A DNA stretch of 64,000 nt, from assembly GCF_021117385.1 (NCBI RefSeq), contig NZ_CP088252.1, forward strand, positions 1,240,001 to 1,304,000. The letters run 5' to 3'. Both the position numbers and the translations under genes were made by a program. Positions 60,350 to 64,000 of this stretch are shown in pieces. The notes below the pieces were generated by a model. It saw only the letters and a program-made list of their open reading frames with translations. It ran no database searches and was not told the DNA's origin. Source of the DNA: Frateuria soli (GTDB taxonomy: Bacteria > Pseudomonadota > Gammaproteobacteria > Xanthomonadales > Rhodanobacteraceae). Position 1 is the stretch's first letter. Every line of letters starts with the position of its first letter.

Positions 60350-60922
60350 TCAGTGGTTCGACGACGGGTCGCTGCAGGCGACGTGGACTACACGGCATTG
60401 CAGGCCGCCGCTGGAGCGGCAACGATGCAAGGCTCCTTGCTTCGCGAAGTCGCGAGTGACATCCGCACCGGACGCGAGCCCGCGCTCGCTCGCCACCAGG
60501 GCACCGCAGCCGTTGCCGTAGGCAATGGCCACCGAACAATTGGTGCCGCCGCCGTCCCTGCATGAGGCAAGCGCCGCCCGTTCGGCTTCCGGCTTGCTGG
60601 GGAGATCCACCGATGCCGCGACATGGACAGCCGACGAGTCGGAAGCGATCGCGCCCCAATGGTTTGCCCGCGGTGGGGGCCCCAGTACGCGTCCGTTCCC
60701 GTCGAGGGGGATGGGCGCGCAGGCGATAGGGCCCGGGGTATTCGGTGGCGTCGCCTGGTATTCGCCCGGGGAGCAGGCATCCCGGGCTCGAAGCAGACCT
60801 GGCAGCAGCAGCGCCCCGAGGAGCGCAACGCATGCCAGGGTCCCGGTTCGGGTTCTGCCCGGCCAAAGGCCGTCAACTGCGGCCGGGAGCCACCTCGAGC
60901 CAGGCTCGTCCTTGTGCAACAT
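60350..60922 (-). CDS. DUF4189 domain protein (first of two paralogues)
   Basis: A 190-residue protein with a hydrophobic segment at about 29-44 (TLACVALLGALLLPGLL), probably a signal anchor, then a DUF4189 domain near 88-183: HWGAIASDSSAVHVAASVD, ERAALASCRDGG, GTNCSVAIAYGNGCGALV and a closing CRVVHVACSD. Five or six cysteines are spaced as in the family. DUF4189 is recurrent in Xanthomonadales near type IV secretion genes; its role is not known to me. It is likely exported. It is paralogous to the next gene at about 60938 and separated from it by 15 bases. Confidence 0.8.
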   Translation of the reverse strand: MLHKDEPGSRWLPAAVDGLWPGRTRTGTLACVALLGALLLPGLLRARDACSPGEYQATPPNTPGPIACAPIPLDGNGRVLGPPPRANHWGAIASDSSAVHVAASVDLPSKPEAERAALASCRDGGGTNCSVAIAYGNGCGALVASERGLASGADVTRDFAKQGALHRCRSSGGLQCRVVHVACSDPSSNH

Positions 60923-60937
60923 CGTGTCCTCCGGATG

Positions 60938-61471
60938 TCAGTCCATGCGTGCCGGTGCGGGCGCTACACGCACCGGACGGCTGCAACCGGAGAACAGGAC
61001 CCGGCAGACCGGTCCGTCCTCCTGCTTGCATTTCCTCATCGCCTTGTCCGCCGCCGTGCCCTCGTCTGTCTCGATCGCCACGTGATAGTCGCGACCCGTC
61101 ACGACCACTCCACAGGCATTCTTGAACGTCTCCCATGTCCTGCACTTCACACCGCCTCGTGTCTTGCACTCGATGAGTGCGTCTGTCTGGGCCACGGACC
61201 AGTAGACCTCGTCCGTATCCACGCCCAGCACGCCCCTAACCGGATCGATGGCCAGCGAAATCCATGGCTCCTCCCATTGTTCGGGCTCCTGCTGTCGGGG
61301 CACCTGCTCGTAGCCTGGGATGGGCGCACAACCCTGCGGGCCCTGCTGGCCCGATGGCGCACCGATGGGGTAATAGCCAGGCGGGCAGCCGCCTTCGGCG
61401 TGTGCCGTGCGAAAGGACAGGAGCGCGCCCAGCAGAAGGCCGAGGCAGGCCACAGTCCGCGCCGGGGTCAC
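60938..61471 (-). CDS. DUF4189 domain protein (second of two paralogues)
   Basis: A 177-residue protein with a signal peptide (about 1-25, ending TAHA), a Pro/Gln-rich GCPPGYYPIG-type segment with Cys residues, then a DUF4189 domain near 70-165: WEEPWISLAIDPVRGVLGVD, ALIECKTRGG, FKNACGVVVTGRDYHVA and CRVLFSGCSRPV. The start is GTG overlapping the virB6 stop (GTGA), so it is translationally coupled to the secretion channel protein. That coupling is good evidence for a role tied to the apparatus rather than a chance neighbour. Confidence 0.82.
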   Translation of the reverse strand: MTPARTVACLGLLLGALLSFRTAHAEGGCPPGYYPIGAPSGQQGPQGCAPIPGYEQVPRQQEPEQWEEPWISLAIDPVRGVLGVDTDEVYWSVAQTDALIECKTRGGVKCRTWETFKNACGVVVTGRDYHVAIETDEGTAADKAMRKCKQEDGPVCRVLFSGCSRPVRVAPAPARMD

Positions 61472-62517
61472 ACTCGCGCTCCCTTGACCGTGTCCGGGAG
61501 CGCGATCGGAGGTCCTCCCATGGCGCCGATCCGCACAGGCACCGATTCGTTCGCCCGGAGTGCGGCCGGCGGTGAGGCGTACGAGCCGGGTGGCTGCCCT
61601 TGCGGGCCGGGCCCGTTGCCCCTCGGACTGGCGAATGCCGAGTACGTCAGGAAGTTGCCCAGCGTACCCTGGAAGAACATCGCGGCCATGGGAGGCACGG
61701 AGACGATCAGCACGGTCAGCAATAGTCCGATGCCGCCCTGCTGCAATGCCTGGCTGGAGATGCCCTCGGCATCACCGGCCAGGAAGTGGTTGATGATGCG
61801 TGCGCCCCAGACGGCCTCGGCGATGCGGATCATCAGTTGCAGGACGATGGCGGAGATCGCGGCCAGCGTGGCCATCGAGAAGAGCGTACCGATGCCGTAG
61901 AAGAGCCACTTGCGGAACAGGTCCCGCGTCTGGTCGAAGATCAGGCAGAGGATGAAGAGCGGGCCGAGGCCGATGAAAAGAGCGATCGCAAACTGGTAGA
62001 GCAGCAGCATGGCGCCGGCGGCCATGGGTGCGCTGGCCGTACCGAAGCCTGCCAGCAGCAGGGCGCGCTCCTTCTTCTCGCGGGTTTCGGCATCGCTGAA
62101 GGGTACCTGGACCGCGTCGATGACACCCAGCGTGGCCTGGGTCCAGGCAAGGTTCCTGTCGATGAGGTCCGCCGGCGTGTCGTCGCTGCCCGTCAGGACC
62201 TGGTTGATTTCCTTGGCGAGATCGACGGTGAGGAAGCGATGCAGGCTGCTGCCGAATATGGACATCGTGGTGGCGGCGGTGACGATGATCACCACGCGCG
62301 TCATCTGGGTCACCATTGCCATCATCGATTCGCGCGACTGGCCGGAGATGATGCGGTATCCCTGGATCATGATCCAAAGCGTGACCAGCACCAGCGCGAC
62401 ACCGCTGGCCCAGGACATCGCCCGACCCATGAGGTCCATGCCGAATTCGCTGATCTTGTCCTCAAGGTAGTCGTAGACCAGCTTGAAATAGACGAAATCG
62501 CCTATGGTCGAGGGCAT
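61468..62517 (-). CDS. virB6: Type IV secretion inner-membrane protein VirB6 (TrbL/VirB6 family)
   Basis: Polytopic membrane channel component. It has 349 residues with about six membrane helices: ALVLVTLWIMIQGY, VVIIVTAATTMSIFG, MLLLYQFAIALFIGLGPLFILCLIF (core IGLGPLFI), LFSMATLAAISAIVL and GLLLTVLIVSVPPMAAMFF. The conserved hydrophilic region containing LIDRNLAW lies between helices 2 and 3. The Pro/Gly-rich C-terminal tail is soluble. Start ATG 62517 has AAGGAAG upstream; a longer frame extends beyond it but looks non-coding. It lies 47 bases downstream of virB5. Confidence 0.9.
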   Translation of the reverse strand: MPSTIGDFVYFKLVYDYLEDKISEFGMDLMGRAMSWASGVALVLVTLWIMIQGYRIISGQSRESMMAMVTQMTRVVIIVTAATTMSIFGSSLHRFLTVDLAKEINQVLTGSDDTPADLIDRNLAWTQATLGVIDAVQVPFSDAETREKKERALLLAGFGTASAPMAAGAMLLLYQFAIALFIGLGPLFILCLIFDQTRDLFRKWLFYGIGTLFSMATLAAISAIVLQLMIRIAEAVWGARIINHFLAGDAEGISSQALQQGGIGLLLTVLIVSVPPMAAMFFQGTLGNFLTYSAFASPRGNGPGPQGQPPGSYASPPAALRANESVPVRIGAMGGPPIALPDTVKGARV

Positions 62518-62564
62518 CGCTGCTTCCTTGTTGTCTTGCCGTCCTGGTGCCAGCGAGCCCGGCG

Positions 62565-63332
62565 CTACTGGAACGCCGCCTTCAGTGCCGCCGCATTGAC
62601 GACTTCTCCGAGGACGTCCTGGCTTCCGTTCATGGCGCGGCGCGCCAGCGCGCTCTGCATGGTCTGCAGCATGGCAATCTGCGCATCGGACTGGACCATG
62701 TTCGATTGCCACTTCTGCTGCGCGTCGGTGACGCGGTTCTGGAACCGCTCGGCTTCGTTGTCGTTGGCAGCCAGCTTGCCCTGTTCGGTGCCTACGCCCG
62801 CGCGCTGGCTCTCGATCTGCTCCAGCTCGTGGCTGGCTTTGGACAGCTGCTCGATGTAGTCGACCGTGTCGTTGTACTTGCGGTTCTGCAGCATGACGAT
62901 CGAGCGACAGATCTTCAGCTGCTGCTCGGTGACGCTGCCGCTCATGTCGAGTGCAAGCGAGCGCAGCACGTTCGACAGGGAAAAACCACCGCTGCCCTGT
63001 CCGGGGCAGGCGTCGGCGACGTTGTAGTCCGCGGGAACCTTCTGGAACGAGTTCTGCATGGCGAAGAGCGAGGCGTTCAGTTGCTTGAGGCTGATGAGCT
63101 GTTGCCTGTAGTGCTCGAGCGTGTTGCGGTGCTGCTGGACGGTCGCGGCCCAGCGCTTGGCCTGCTCGGCATATTCCTGCACGGCCTTGGCCATGCTTTG
63201 CCAGTCACTGACCAGCCAGTCCGCCTGCGCCGTACCGCACATCAACCCACAACCAAGCGACAGCGCGAGCCCGGCAACGATGGCGCGTGCGCGTTGCCGG
63301 AGAGTGGAGTGGAGGTTTTTCCTGCTGCCCAT
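62565..63332 (-). CDS. virB5: Type IV secretion pilus-associated protein VirB5 (TrbJ-like)
   Basis: Minor pilus or adhesin-type periplasmic component. It has 255 residues: signal peptide to about residue 37 (GTAQA), then a mostly helical, coiled-coil-rich body (VQEYAEQAKRWAATVQQHRN; LKQLNASLFAMQNSF; SKASHELEQIESQRA; MQSALARRAMNGSQ). The general plan and location between virB4 and virB6 identify it better than any single motif. The gap to virB4 is 29 bases. Confidence 0.82.
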   Translation of the reverse strand: MGSRKNLHSTLRQRARAIVAGLALSLGCGLMCGTAQADWLVSDWQSMAKAVQEYAEQAKRWAATVQQHRNTLEHYRQQLISLKQLNASLFAMQNSFQKVPADYNVADACPGQGSGGFSLSNVLRSLALDMSGSVTEQQLKICRSIVMLQNRKYNDTVDYIEQLSKASHELEQIESQRAGVGTEQGKLAANDNEAERFQNRVTDAQQKWQSNMVQSDAQIAMLQTMQSALARRAMNGSQDVLGEVVNAAALKAAFQ

Positions 63333-63361
63333 GACGTGCTCCTTGTCGGTGGCCGGTGCCG

Positions 63362-64000
63362 TTACAGCGATGCCGAGCGGGCCAATGGGGCCGGTGCGGA
63401 AGCGACGGATCTGGCTTTGCCGCTGCCCTTGCGATCCCGGTAGAAATGCTCAAGCCATTGCTTGGGCCGGAGTTCGTCGACAGGAATGCCCTCGATGGCG
63501 GCCCGTTCCCGCAGCACCCGGTGCATGATCTCGATGTTGTCGGTCGAGGCGGAGATCACCGCCAGGGTGTCGTCCATGCCGCGCAGGTTGAGCTGGCAGA
63601 CCGCACTGGCGTGGCCCTGCTTGACCAGGAAGCAGCGTGATCGCTCGTCCAGGCCGACGACTACCTGGTACTCGGCTTCGGTCAGCTTGAGGCCGTCGAT
63701 GTAGTCCTCTCGACTGGCGTTCGGATTGGGCAGCAGGATCATCGTGGCGGTCTGTTCGACCAGCGCCGCGGCGATGTCGCTGGCCAGCGCATCCTCGGGG
63801 CTCTGCGTGGCGAAGATGCCAAGGCCGTTCTGCTTGCGGATGGTCTTCTGCTTGTTCTTGGCAAAATCCTTGAGGCCACCCTTGCCGTCGAGGATCTTCC
63901 AGAACTCGTCCATCACGTAGATCAGTGGGCGGCCGTCGATCAGCGCCTCCAGCCGGTGCAGCAGGTAGTTGATCACCGGCACGCGCACTTCCGGGTTGTC
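63362..64000 (-). CDS. virB4: Type IV secretion ATPase VirB4, C-terminal part (runs off window)
   Basis: Only the last 212 or so codons are inside the window; the frame is open to the right edge. Visible motifs of the VirB4/TraC ATPase domain are PLIYVMDEFWKIL (Walker B), KTIRKQNGLGIFATQSPEDAL (core ATQSPEDAL), LPNPNASREDY and the C-terminal ERSRCFLVKQG. VirB4 powers pilus assembly and substrate transfer. It is the upstream-most visible gene of the minus-strand cluster; virB1-virB3 and virB7-virB11 are expected further right, if present. Confidence 0.92.
   Translation of the reverse strand, partial: DNPEVRVPVINYLLHRLEALIDGRPLIYVMDEFWKILDGKGGLKDFAKNKQKTIRKQNGLGIFATQSPEDALASDIAAALVEQTATMILLPNPNASREDYIDGLKLTEAEYQVVVGLDERSRCFLVKQGHASAVCQLNLRGMDDTLAVISASTDNIEIMHRVLRERAAIEGIPVDELRPKQWLEHFYRDRKGSGKARSVASAPAPLARSASL

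Overview
The window is 64 kb of GC-rich bacterial chromosome (roughly two thirds G+C). It carries almost only core housekeeping genes until a type IV secretion cluster enters at the right end. Gene content and order point to a gammaproteobacterium of the Xanthomonadaceae/Rhodanobacteraceae group (Lysobacterales). The signs are the blocks smpB-ratA-rnfH-bamE-fur-recN and uvrC-pgsA-tRNA(Gly,Cys,Leu), exbB-exbD-msbA-lpxK, a Fur without the usual CxxC pair, GTAG-type REP palindromes, and a chromosomal virB/virD4 locus with DUF4189 genes. Genus-level assignment (Luteibacter, Dyella, Rhodanobacter, Frateuria or similar) is inference.

Layout. 0-10 kb: end of an HD-GYP protein, aat with a FemAB-like gene, then serC-pheA-aroA (serine and aromatic amino acids), kdsB, uvrC and pgsA. 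10-11.6 kb: four tRNA genes (two identical Gly-GCC, Cys-GCA, Leu-UAA), a stand-alone receiver protein and tmRNA. 11.6-18.4 kb: smpB, ratA, rnfH, bamE, fur, a candidate structured small RNA, a divergent sensor kinase/response regulator pair, and recN. 18.4-23.4 kb: heat-shock operon hrcA-grpE-dnaK-dnaJ with sigma-32-like promoters. 23.6-30.3 kb: dapB, an iron/2-oxoglutarate oxygenase, carA-carB-greA. 30.3-33.8 kb: a more degenerate stretch with a perfect inverted REP pair, a zinc-independent L36 gene, a LysR regulator, a decayed 2,4-dienoyl-CoA reductase and an acyl-CoA-binding protein. 33.8-42.3 kb: cmk, rpsA, ihfB, lapA-lapB and three surface-polysaccharide genes ending in galU. 42.4-45.1 kb: an amine-type oxidoreductase, a CsaA-like protein, a broken acetyltransferase and ygfZ. 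45.2-49.7 kb: succinate dehydrogenase sdhCDAB flanked by its maturation factors (SDHAF4-like, SdhE) and YgfX. 49.8-58.2 kb: lolC-lolD, comEC, exbB-exbD-msbA-lpxK (envelope biogenesis). 58.2-64 kb: a minus-strand VirB4-VirB5-VirB6-DUF4189-DUF4189-small exported protein-VirD4 cluster that ends exactly at the lpxK stop codon and continues past the right edge.

Functional links. Many genes are joined by 4-base start/stop overlaps (aat, aroA, lapB, the glycosyltransferase, csaA, sdhD, msbA, greA), which suggests translational coupling. SmpB and tmRNA are adjacent and work together in trans-translation. HrcA, GrpE, DnaK and DnaJ form the chaperone machine and its repressor. Lipid A export and synthesis (MsbA, LpxK, KdsB), lipopolysaccharide control (LapA/LapB), lipoprotein sorting (LolCD), outer-membrane assembly (BamE) and sugar-nucleotide genes make envelope biogenesis the strongest theme. 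The most unusual items are the hairpin-rich candidate sRNA next to fur, the type IV secretion cluster with two DUF4189 genes, the deleted and frameshifted fadH-like pseudogene, and the REP palindromes. No CRISPR array, insertion sequence, integrase or replication origin was seen.
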